A stretch of DNA of 64,000 nt from Xestospongia muta (lineage: Eukaryota > Porifera > Demospongiae > Haplosclerida > Petrosiidae): positions 3,040,501-3,104,500 of the forward strand of contig OY848927.1 of the NCBI GenBank assembly GCA_963693285.1, written 5' to 3'. The translations under genes were made by a program, and so were the position numbers. The number at the start of each line of letters is the position of its first letter. Position 1 is the stretch's first letter. The notes beneath the pieces were generated by a model. That model ran no database searches. It saw only the letters and a program-made list of their open reading frames with translations, and was not told the origin of the DNA. Below are positions 50,101 through 61,570 of this stretch, piece after piece.

Positions 50101-52509
50101 AGTTATCTCCAGTACATGTAAAATCTAATTGACACCATCCACATATACCATCTGTTGAGACACAAGGACTACATCTGAAATGAAAAGAAAGAAAAAACAA
50201 GCAAACAAATTTATGAGAAAGAAGAAAACAATAATATTATTAGCTCGTGTAAGGTATCTAACCAAATATTTAACATTTATGAGATAATTCATCTATATAT
50301 TTATATTAGAAATGTATGTATAATGATTAATATACTATAATATTACACTAAGTATGTATAATAGTTGATATATTATACATTCTTCAGGTGTGCGTGACTA
50401 CTAGTCAATTCTACATTCTTCGATTAATTCAATTACTTTTATAAAACACAATATAAGAATAATAATTTTTACTATACTATAATTGAGTTAAGAATGCTTC
50501 CAATTCATTTTTGTTTTATTATTGGTCCTTATAGTAATATAAACATTTACTTTGTAGTAACAGAACAGTTATAGAAAATGTAATGGTCAGTATGTATGAA
50601 GAACTTCACTCCAGTATGATTACTGTAGATACTAAAGTTAGTAACTAAAAGAGGAACATTAAAAGATACTTAGTAATCAATGATGTACTTTACCTAGTTG
50701 GATATCAGTGACTTGAGATATGACATTATCTACTTGACAAGTGGCACTAGTACCATTTACATGTAATGGACTTAATATCTCAATATTTAGAGATATGTTA
50801 TTAAATATACACAAATACTCCTCTCCATATAACTTAGGAGGAGGACCAGCAGAAGAGAATGATAACTTGATCTAGTGAGTAACAGTATTTATAAAGAAAT
50901 TTCAATATAACATAATACCTGGTATGGCATTGATTCTAACTCCAGTATAAACTGAGGTGGATCAACAGTGACAGTATTAATACAACTGTCATTGTTTCCT
51001 TGAGTCAAGAATCGTCCTGATACATCAACGTCCTGACAGAAGGGTCTACGAGAACATTTATCCTCGACTACACACCACCCACACAATGGATTACCCACAC
51101 TAACACACTCGTTACAACTAGTAGCACTAACACACTCCTCTATCTTTAAACCAATTATCTATTAACAAACATTATGTTATATAGTACAATGTATGTATAC
51201 TAGTACTAACATCAGTAGTTCCTTTAATACCATATATATAGTCCAAAGCTTCTGACCAGGTAAGACTAGTTACTGAAGTAGACATCTCTACCTCAGTAAT
51301 AAGACTAAGGTTTCCATTATCCCACAAATACTGTAGAACAAATTATCACATCAACTTGAGTATAGTATATATATCTCTGACCTTGTTAATATAGTGTTTG
51401 TTACTAACAGAGAATGCAATGTAAATGAAGTTGAGATCATCTACAGTCACTCCAAGAATAGATGTTAGTCCATTACTTATTGTAGTGTTAGTAATAATAT
51501 TGTTAGAAGAGAGAACACCAGTAGTACCTACTGCTGGGTGATTACCACTAATATCACACTATAAAAGGTAAATAACAATTAATTACAATAAATGTGTAAT
51601 AATTTAGCTCACCATAGTACCAGATAATCCTGAACAAGACTGTGTCTGCCACTGAATGTAACTATTACCACTATTACCTACTACACAGGACTGATAGGCA
51701 CTGTCCATTATTGAGTTAATAACTGTAAGATTATAAGAACAGACTCTACTAGGTGAACCATGTGGTGTTATTGCTATCAGTAATGTCTCTTCGTTCAACA
51801 CTGATACACCTTTGATAGTCGATTGAAAGAAAGTATTTCCATCACAACCTAATACTACTTCATATTGATTGTTGAAATCAATGTTACCACTGTCAGCAGT
51901 ACTGTTACATACTCTAACAATACGAAGTTCATCATCACCACTAGTTGCATCTATTACAATATAGTAAGCATATCCAGACTGGAAGAAACCACCATAAAAC
52001 TCTCGGCCACCTCTGCTCTGAAAAGTGGATGATGTTACTTGATTGTTTTCATTAGTTCTTGACAGTGAGTTACCAGCAAATCCATACTGTCGAAAATAAA
52101 TACGTATATCATAACTTCCAGTGTAAAAACTTTCTCCTCCATTGACAGGAACAGTAAACACAACAATCTCATCACTAGCTTCAACACCAGGGAGTACATT
52201 ATCAACAGCTCTGTTAGTAATGCTGACATCTGATCCATTAATAGCTGAACAAGAGTCATTAGTATAACACACTACCAACCATTGACCATCCTGTGTAGCA
52301 GCTAACCTCAGTATCTGATTGGACAATGATATCTGTTGTACTTGTTGTAGATCAGATGATAGTTGGTAGACAGTACTACTAGTACTAGCAAACACTTTAT
52401 CTCCACCAACAGCTAGAGAGCTAACACTACCAGATAGAGTGAAAGAAGGAGACTGAGCCCCAACACTTGTCAACAAATGAAGTATCAGCAAAAGAGAGAG
52501 AACACTCAT
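47113..52509 (-). CDS. receptor R2: plexin-like ectodomain, short tail (18 exons, 1304 aa)
   Basis: Exons, right to left: 52509-51613, 51558-51382, 51330-51211, 51158-50919, 50871-50694, 50644-50551, 50174-50066, 50013-49891, 49532-49431, 49385-49274, 49224-48588, 48535-48362, 48312-48216, 48163-47921, 47869-47783, 47735-47682, 47629-47403 and 47356-47113. Total 3915 nt, no stop. Signal peptide 1-18; Sema to about 398; PSI1 399-478; IPT 479-568; PSI2 569-605; IPT 606-717; PSI3 718-760; several IPT to about 1148. RRKR is at about 915-918, and the membrane helix at 1182-1211. The 93-aa tail has NIVYQD, PAYIT, TYEEL and PPPLPP. Intron 11 is 52 nt; its acceptor after TTCTCAG (not the nearer ATTAG) is the one that keeps frame. 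Same role as R1: a cell-surface receptor of unknown ligand, without the plexin GAP domain. Confidence 0.85.
48623..48634 (-). other. furin-type cleavage site RRKR in R2
   Basis: Codons for R-R-K-R followed by S fit the furin rule R-x-(K/R)-R. The site lies between two IPT domains and is kept in R1, R3 and R4 with the preceding SSSNK or SLSNK. Cleavage would give a two-chain receptor. Confidence 0.5.
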
Positions 52510-52764
52510 TTTTGTCTTTTTTACAATGCATAGAAAAGATGACTGACTGTTGTTAAACCAAGGGCAGATCTAGGGGGTGCTTTTTATTCTGTAATAATAT
52601 TCATGGTCAAATAATTCAAGACAGTCTTATGGTAATAATTACTACTTAAATATATTCATAGCAAATTCTTACAACCACACCTTACAAAGCTATACCTCTA
52701 TGTTTGCTGTGATAGGCCACGTGTAGTGAATAATATTGTGAATATGGCAAAGTATTAGGTAACA

Positions 52765-53460
52765 TTGACTTTTTTGGGAGTAGCTGCTGTTACTCCTCCT
52801 GAGAAAAGGATAGCATCTGAGAATGACCATCTTCTACTACTAGCCTTAATTCTAGCTTTTCTAATAGCTCCGTTTCAAACAAAAAAGCTTTCTGAGTTAC
52901 AATGTCCTCATGACATTGGTGAAGTTTTTGATATTGCTCACACTCTCACTTATCTAGAGAAGTAAATTAGAATAATTAACAATTATAATTATCGATAATA
53001 TTATTCAGGTTATATTAATATCACTTTAACTGATACTTCAATTATATACTTGGTATAACTTCATAACTAAAGTTTTCAAACCTGATAATATCTTTGTGTT
53101 TCCAACACATGACAAATTCAGGAAAAATTGTACATTCTCTCGAGTGGATAAAAACAAAACAGTCCTTGATTAAATCTCGAGTGGATAAAGGCAAACGAAT
53201 TACTTGATGGAGGTTTCTGTCTTCCTTGTGTCATCTCCACAAGAGCAAGCTGTAGTAGTAGTGATCTTGGTGTCTTAGTTAGATGCCCAATGAAGACTTT
53301 CTACAAAGCCACAGAGATATTGAGAAGACACAGAACTCTGCAATATCATAAAAAGTCTATGGTTGATATGGTTTCCTTTCTTGATGTCATGGAGCAATGT
53401 ACACCATCAGTTGCAGCAATGGCCATTTCTGCTCATGACCAACCAATTCAAGCAAATTGA
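52765..53460 (+). pseudogene. TTF-type zinc-finger / hAT-like relic upstream of R2
   Basis: This is less decayed than its sister at 25540. The first frame is open from VTPPEKRIASENDHLLLLAL through FQTKKLSELQCPHDIGEVFD to a TAA after YLEK. After a frameshift come DGGFCLPCVISTRASCSSSD, then KATEILRRHRTLQYHKKSMV and MEQCTPSVAAMAISAHDQPI. The FCLPC and W/C..H spacing supports a TTF zinc finger. It has no intact full frame. Confidence 0.45.
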
Positions 53461-53639
53461 TCAAACTTGCTTTCAATTGTAAAATCTATTTTTGTGGAAG
53501 ACAGAATATTGTTTTTTGAGGCCACAGAGATGATGAAAAGTATTTTCATAATCTAGCTATTAACCCTGGTAACTTCAATCTTTGCTTAACTTTCATATTG
53601 AGTTGGGTGATGAAGTGTTGAAGAAGCCATAAAGTGGAA

Positions 53640-55790
53640 ATGAACAATATGGAATATGAAATATATATGTACTTATAGTAACTTTATAACTGTATACTGA
53701 TATTTAACTGGTGGTATACATGCTATGATCTGAGACACATATCACTTGATATCAATATATATTACGTGATTATTACTTTATTTGACAGCTGTCTTAAGTT
53801 GAGGTGCAGTACTAGTCACTATCACAGTTATAGTTACAGTGCTGGTTACAGTATTATTGTGATTAGGAGTAATACTACATACTATCCTCTTCCCAGGTAC
53901 ATACAGATCTAAGTTAGAGGTACATGTTCTACTGTCAAGGGTAACAGAAAGGAGGTCTGAAGACTGGGTACCCAAAATTACTACCATATATGGTAACTTG
54001 TGTTCTTGTTTTGGGAGAACCACTTGTGGGAGTGAAGTTAGTAATGACAGGATTAGGACAGTCTCCACTCATTGTGACTATATTATTAGTACACACACTC
54101 CTCTCACTACACATATTACTATCACACCAACTACAGTCAAATCCATTCTGAGCTAGACATGAAGAACAACCATTAGCCAGTGTAGGACATTTATATAGGA
54201 CCACTGTATATGAAACAGAATATTTAGCAGTTTACTTTATATTTTGGACTTACCATTGATAGCGTCTCCAATAGTAGTCTCTATATCATAGGATTTGGTA
54301 TTAGAGATCTGTCTGAGAATGAAAGGATGTGTCTGAGTCTGAGTATGACCTCCACTAAATGACAACTAATGACTTATATCCTAATAATACAATATACTTA
54401 CCTCCTGACCACTGTCACTGGTTTGTGTACCAGTTCAAACCATGTTACCAAATAACCATTGGTATGTTATACTACTAGTTTGAACGGAAAGAGAGAGAGA
54501 GAAAGAGAAGAAAGTGATTAATCTGTACATGTTTTTTATACACTGTATATTCTTTCATCATAAAACACATCAAGATCTTAAAATCAAGCCACTAACTCTT
54601 GATTTTCACACAATAATTTTCTTTCTTACAAGCAATCAGATTTACAGTATATGTATATACCTTATGCTATTTTCTCATCATTTGTAAATACTGTGCATAC
54701 ATGATGTACTTACCATAGTATTAATTGTTCTTAATTGTAGGTTCTTACTCACACCAACTGGTTGACTATAACTATTACTATATAAGGGAGGTTGTAGGAG
54801 AGGACAGAGATTAATGAAATCCTCCTCATCAGTTATCTGTGATTAAATATACCAGTAGCAATTATACTTTTATATTATAGTGTTTTACTCTTATCCAGTT
54901 ATTATCTATCTCCTCCTGTACAAGTAGAGTTATTTCCAGTACATGTAAAATCTAACTGACACCACCTACATATACCATATGTTGGCACACAAGGACTACA
55001 TCTGAAATGAAATATCATAAAAATCTCAGGTAAGCTATTTAAACAAGTCATGTTTGTTTTACTATAAAATAATTTATCTACAAACACTTGTCATGTGAAT
55101 GGGAAAGTTATTATAAATATAAAAACACGATAATCACCAGGTGTGTATGTGGCTACTAGTCAGTTAGTACATGAAATAATTATATGCATTCTTCCCATAG
55201 CTCTAATTATTGTAAACCATAACTCATGTATGTATGAGTAACAATTATTGTAAGTCATACCAATTTAGGATAAATAATACATCACATTCACACATATATG
55301 AGGAACAAAAAGTATGTAGGTTTATAAAAACAAGAGCTAATTTTGTTTCCTTTTGTTCTTGTTCATTAAAGGAACAAAACTGTATTACAGACTTACTTTG
55401 TAGTAACAGAACAGTTATAGAAGATGTAATGATTATTATGTATGAAGAACTTCCCTCCAGTACGATTACTGTAGATATTAAAGTTAGTAACTAAAAGAGG
55501 AACATTAAAAGATAGTTAGTAATCAATGATGTATTTTACCTAGTTGTATATCAGTGACTTGAGATATGACATTATCTACTTGACAAGTGGCACTAGTACC
55601 ATTTACTTGTAATGGACTTAATATCTCAATATTTAGAGATATGTTATTAAATACACAGAAATACTCCTCTCTTGATAACTTAGGAGGAGGACCAGCAGTA
55701 GAGAATGATATCTTTATCTAGTGAGTAAGACTATTTAAGAAAAAATTTCAATATAACATAATACCTGGTATGGTGGATTAAAAGCAATAA
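53640..55790 (-). pseudogene. receptor relic right of R2 (exons 5-11 plus part of 16)
   Basis: Sister of 26380-28730, with the same exon-11 to exon-16 join (about 53785) and the same missing exons. PSI3 is shortened (CLAQNGFDCSWC), exon 11 is frameshifted after SPKTRTQVTI, and the exon-9 relic has lost about 30 bp. The part at 55320-55790 is nearly identical to 28260-28730. Confidence 0.75.
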
Positions 55791-56154
55791 TATTAATCCT
55801 CTGATCCATCTGCTAACTTATAAGGTTGTCATTGGGGCTTCACTGAGAGAAAAGGGACTGTACATTAGGACTGTAGTATTGTACTTTCTCTAGTTGAAGT
55901 ACAGACATCAATTAACTAAAAAATGTTCATGATCAAATTTAAAAATTTGGAGAAGTTGTAAGATCATTCGACATGCTCTATTCCTTACAAGAGGCAGGGA
56001 GACAATGCCCAGATAACAGAGACGTGTCATAATGCGTTATTTTAATGTTAGTATAACTACCTATAGGAAGTTCTATGCTGTCTTAAATCTCATAGTCCCA
56101 TATGACATTGAGATGGGACTATGGGATTCCTAGGGAATTCTGATGGCAAATCTG
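55790..56154. repeat. unidentified shared block, truncated, with stem-loop
   Basis: Matches 28730-29090. The stem-loop is at 56091-56123. At 56154 it is joined directly to the middle of the minus-strand terminal exon, so T-box and promoter DNA is absent here. Confidence 0.5.
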
Positions 56155-57330
56155 GACATCCAATTGATTGTTATCTTCTTCTTTGCTATTGATATCAGGA
56201 ACATCTGTTATTTTTCTTCTTTTTGGCACATCTTATAGCAAAAAAACAAACTATATGTTTGCGTGTGTGACAATTAGTATATACATAGGAATCTTTCTTC
56301 AGAAGTTGTTTTATGTGTAGTTTTCTTTGGCCTAAATAACAAAACATTATTATAAAGTTGCAAGGTTTAAAACAACTAAAATAAAATAACTCATAGTTCC
56401 AGTTCTCTTAATGTCGTTAATGCACTGGCAGATCCTAGCTGCAGGCCTATTAAGCTCTACTCTGTATCCATCAGTGTAATGATTTGAAATGATAGGCAAC
56501 TTCAGAGAGTTGAGAATTTGCTCTTTTAATGAGCAATTAATTTAGTTAACAAACAGAACCTTAAAGAACTGCTATTGACACGGCAAAACTGTTTATGTCA
56601 TATCCATTGTGGTCTATAAATATTGACATAGTTACCACAAGTGAGAGATTGATATTGTGTGTTAGGATGTTGTGTAGTGTAATAGAATGTATTAGATTAA
56701 CTATCAAGAACAATACAGTATGGCTTTGTTGTGTTAATACTTGTTCTATTATTGTTGTTGTTATATTTGGTTTAATCACGTCTTTGGTTTGGTACTGGGA
56801 AGTCTGTATAAAAGAGGATTGTGTATTGATTAGTTAGGTTAATAACTCACTTGTGATCTTGTCTTCATTCTTTGATTGTTATTACTATAGCCAATAGTAT
56901 AGTAAACACTATTACTGACTTTAATGTTAATATAACAGAAAATAATTAAAAGATAATTGGTACCATTATTAAAATATTAGTATCTATCAAGTGTAATATT
57001 TTCACCTACACTTGTTTTTCAAACCCTATTGGTCTTCCATGATCTATTGTTTTGTTCTTATTGTTTCTTTGAAACCAGTGTCTTCATAGTGTACAGGATA
57101 GTATTCTCACCTCACATACTAACCTCAGTCTCCAGTCTTCATTATTAACATAATAAGGATTACAGTTGTGTTGGAAAGATGGCTGTATATGTAATGTTAG
57201 CACTTCACAAAACTTATTTCTTACATTTGATATTATTTACTATTAACTTTACCTTTAATACCAATTCCTATAAAAATCAAGAGCTAATTTAATTTTTTTA
57301 TTGTTCATTAAAAAACATAACTGTATTACA
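56155..57330. repeat. tail block of module 4 (T-box deleted)
   Basis: This starts inside the penultimate exon of the unidentified minus-strand gene (56231-56155) and lacks the last exon and the T-box gene. The small-ORF segment is at 56561-56837, with both strands open. No other gene seen. Confidence 0.5.
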
Positions 57331-60300
57331 GACTTACTTTAAAGTAACAAAACAGTTATAGTAGATGTAATGGTCATTATGTATGAAGAACTTCACTCCA
57401 GTGTGATTACTGTAGATACTAAAGTTAGTAACTAAAAGAGGAACATTAAAAGATAGTTAGTAATCAATGATTTACTTTACCTAGTTGGATATCAGTGACT
57501 TGAGATATGACATTATCTACTTGACAAGTAGATAATGTCATATTTTAGGAGGAGGACCAGCAGGAGAGAATGTTATTTTTATCTAGTGAGTAGGAACATT
57601 TAAGAGAAAAATGTCAATATTACATAATACCTGATATGGCATAGATTCTAACTCCAGTATAAACTGAGGTGGACTAGAAGAAATTATATTAATACAACTC
57701 TCACTATTCCCTTCAGTCAAGAATTGTCCTGATACATTATGTTATGACAGAAGGGTTTACGAGAACATTTACCCTCAACTACACACCACCCACACAGTGG
57801 ATTACCCACACTAACATACTCACTACAACTAGTAGTACTAGTACACTCCTCTATATTTAAACCAATCACCTATCAACAAACATTATGTTATATAGTACTA
57901 TGTATATATACTAATACTTACATCAGTAGTTCCATTAATTCCATACATATAGTTTGAACCTTCTGACCAAGTAAGACTAGTTACAACCTCAGTAATAAGA
58001 CTAAGGTTCCATTATCCCATAAATATTGTATAACAAATTAACACATCAACTAGAATATAATATATACTTTGACCTCGTTGATATAGTATTTGTTACTATC
58101 AGAGAATTTCAGTCAGTCCAAGAATAGATGTTAGTCCATTACGTATTGTAGTGTTAGTAATAATATTGGTAGAAGAAAGAACACCAGTAGAACCTACTCC
58201 TGGGTAAGTACCACTAATATCACACTGTAAAGGGAAAGAACAATTAAATACATTAATCGTGTCATAATTTAGCTCACTATAGTACTAGATTATCCAAAAC
58301 AAGACTTCGTCTCCCACTGAATGTAACTATTACCACTATTATGTACAACACAGGACTGATAGGCACTGTCCATTCTGGAGTTAATAATTGTAAGATTATA
58401 AGATCTTTACTAGGTGAACTTTGTGGTATTAATGCCTCTCAATTTAACACTGATATACCTTTGATAGTGGGATTAAAGAGAGTATTTCCATCACAACTGA
58501 ATACCACTTCATATTGATTGTTACCACTGTCAGCAGTACTGTTACATACTTTAACAATACAAACGTCATCATTACCACTAGTTGTATTTGCTACAATATA
58601 GTAAGTATATCCAGACTGGAAGAAACCACCATAAAACTCTTGGTCAACTCTGTTCTGGAAAGTTAATGATTAGTGTTGTAATTGTTTAACAATAACTAAA
58701 ACTAAAATTATTTTTGTAATGGCCAAATTATTATTGTTAACAATAACAAACTATAACTAAAATTAACCAGCCATTGATTTACAATTAATAACAAAAAGTA
58801 AAATTGCACAAAAGTAGTTGTGAATTTTAGCCATTTCATTCCAGATTTCACACAATCAGATCAGTTAACCATTCAAAGGTGTAAACAGTTAAACACAGAC
58901 TAAAATAACAATATACTTGAATTAACACATGATCAAGCTAAATGGTCAAAAGAAAGCATGTAGTAAATTTATTATTTTCTTCTTTGGTTTATTGATTATA
59001 ATAACAATAACTAAAAACCTATTACTATAACTAAAACTAAAATTCTTGGAGTTTTTGTGAACAATTAATAACTAAAACAATAATTATTACAAATGCTTTA
59101 CAATAACAATAACTAAAATACAAATCTATTACTTTTACAACACTATTAATGATGTTACTTGATTGTCTCCATTAGTTCTGACAGTGAGTTACCAGCAAAT
59201 CCATATTGGTGAAAATAAATACGTCTGTCAAAACTTCCAACAAAAGGGAGTACATTAGAGACAGCTCTGTTAGTAACACTGACATCTGATCCATTAAAAG
59301 TTGAACAAGAGTCATTAGTATAACACACTACCAACCATTGACCATCCTGTGTAGCAGCTAACCTCCAGTCGTAGTCTCTATATCATAGGATTTGGTATTA
59401 GAGATCTGTCTGAGAATGAAAGGATGTGTCTGAGTCTAAGTATGACCTCCACTAAATGACAACTGCAATAATATGATGACAGGGACATATCTTCTATTAA
59501 TACAATATACTTACCTCCTAACCACTAGGTATATTACATGTAATAATATTGTCACTAGTTTGTATACCAGTTCGAACTATGTTACTAAATAAACATTGGT
59601 ATGTTATACCACTAGTCTGAATGGAGAGAGAGAGAGAGATGAAAGCAATTAACCTGTATGTGTTTTAAACAAGATGAACATTTTTTTAGATTGTTTAGTG
59701 AGCGTACTTATGACCAATAACCTATCCACTGTGTATGAAGTCTTATAATACATTCAAACAAAGTGATGTGATTTAAAATCTTCAAATCAAACTATTAGGA
59801 TAATATATATTAGGATAATAGGATACACCTCTCTATATTACCAAAGCTTAATTCCTGAGCTTATCTCAATATTTATATCTCTCTCACTAACCTATCAAAG
59901 ATTTGTAGTATATGTGTATTTTGTGCACACATGTAAATTGCTCTCGTCATACACATAATTATGACCCATTTACCATAATATTAAGAGTTCTTAATTGTAT
60001 GTTCTTACTCACACCAACTGGTTGACTATAGCTATTACCATATAAGGGAGGTTGTAGGAGAGGACAGAAATCAGTAGAATTCTCCTCACTAGTTATATGT
60101 GATAAAATGTACCAGTAATAATTATACTTTTATATTATAGGGTCTTACTCTTATCCAGTTATATTTCTCCATTACAAGTAGAATTATCTCTAGTACACAA
60201 GGACTACATCTGAAAAAATATTAGCAAAAAGCTCAGGCAAGCTATCTAATCAAGTTATCTTTATTGTATTTATGAAATAATTCATCAACAAAAGCACTTG

Positions 60301-60990
60301 TTATACGTTGAGAATGTTATTATAATGAATGTATAAACACTATAGTCATCAGATGTATATGTATGTGGTTACTAGTCAGTTAATACATGAAATAATTATA
60401 TCCATTCTTCCCATTGCTTTAATTATTGTAAACCATAACTCATGTATGTATGAGTAACAATTATTGTAAGTCATACTAATTTAGGATAAATAATACATTA
60501 AATTCACACATATATGAGGAACAAAAACTATGTATATTTATAAAAATTAAGAGCTAATTTTGTTTTTTTATTGTTCATTAAAGAAATATAACTGTATTAC
60601 AGACTTACTTTGTAGTAACAGAACAGTTATAGAAGATGTAATGATTATTATGTATGAAGAACTTCACTCCAGTATGATTACTGTAGATACTAAAGTTAGT
60701 AACTAAAAGAGGAACATTAAAAGATAGTTAGTAATCAATGATGTACTTTACCTAGTTGAATATCAGTGACTTGAGATATGATATTATCTACTTGACAAGT
60801 GGCACTAGTACCATTTACTTGTAATGGACTTAATATCTCAATATTTAGAGATATGTTATTAAATACACAGATATAGTCCTCTCCTGATTACTTAAGAGGA
60901 GGACCAGCAGGAGAGAATCTTATCTTTATCTAGTGAGTAAGACTATTTAAGAAAAAAACATAATACCTGGTATGGCATTGATTTTAACTC
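57330..60990 (-). pseudogene. mosaic receptor relic of module 4
   Basis: It has the same exon order as 4.3-7.8 kb. Right to left: exons 5 and 6 (60930-60600), 7-9 (60200-59515), exon 10 fused to Sema exon 1 (join near 59362), the MITE, the rest of Sema exon 1 (58660-58270), exon 2 (58230-58080), exon 3, PSI exon 4 (57870-57640), and exons 5 and 6. Frameshifts and stops match those of module 1, so it was already dead when copied. Confidence 0.8.
58671..59145. mobile_element. 475-bp hAT-type MITE, second copy
   Basis: Same ends (TAGTGTTGTAA / TTACAACACTA), same 8-bp flank TTAATGAT (58663-58670 and 59146-59153) and same host exon as 5477-5957. It was inherited by segmental duplication, not by a new insertion. 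Confidence 0.8.
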
Positions 60991-61009
60991 CAGTTTAAAC
61001 TGAGGTGGA

Positions 61010-61570
61010 TTAAAAGCAATTATATTAATCTTCTGATCTCTTTGCTAACTTGTAAGGTTGTAATTGGGGCTTCGCTGAGAGAAAAGGGACTGTACATTAG
61101 GACTGTAGTAATGTACTTTCTCTAGTTGAAGTACAGACATCAATTAACTAAAAAATGTTTATGATCAAATTGAAAAATTTAGAGAAGTTGTAAGATTATT
61201 GGACATGTTCTATTCCTTACAAGAGGCTGGGAGACAATGCCCAGTTAATAGAGACGTGTCATAATGTGTTATTTTAATGTTAGTATAACTACCTATAGGA
61301 AGTCCTATGCTGTCTTTAATCTCATAGTCCCATATGACATTGAGATGGGACTATGGGATTCCTAGGGAATTCTGATGGCAAATCTGGACAACACTGAATA
61401 ATGATAGTGGTCTATAATTTGATATCACTGATTTATTTTTACTTTTAGTTGGTTGATGCCATCTCTTTATGTAGATCCTCAAGAATTTGTAAAAATAGTC
61501 ATGTTAGAAAATGAAGAGAATGAAGAAGAGCTTCAGACCATTTTAGAAAGCCTTGATAGAAATTTTAATA
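61010..61570. repeat. unidentified shared block, full-length copy
   Basis: Matches 28730-29280. The stem-loop is at 61323-61355. The degraded coding-like stretch MLENEENEEELQTILESLDR is at about 61500-61560. Confidence 0.4.
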
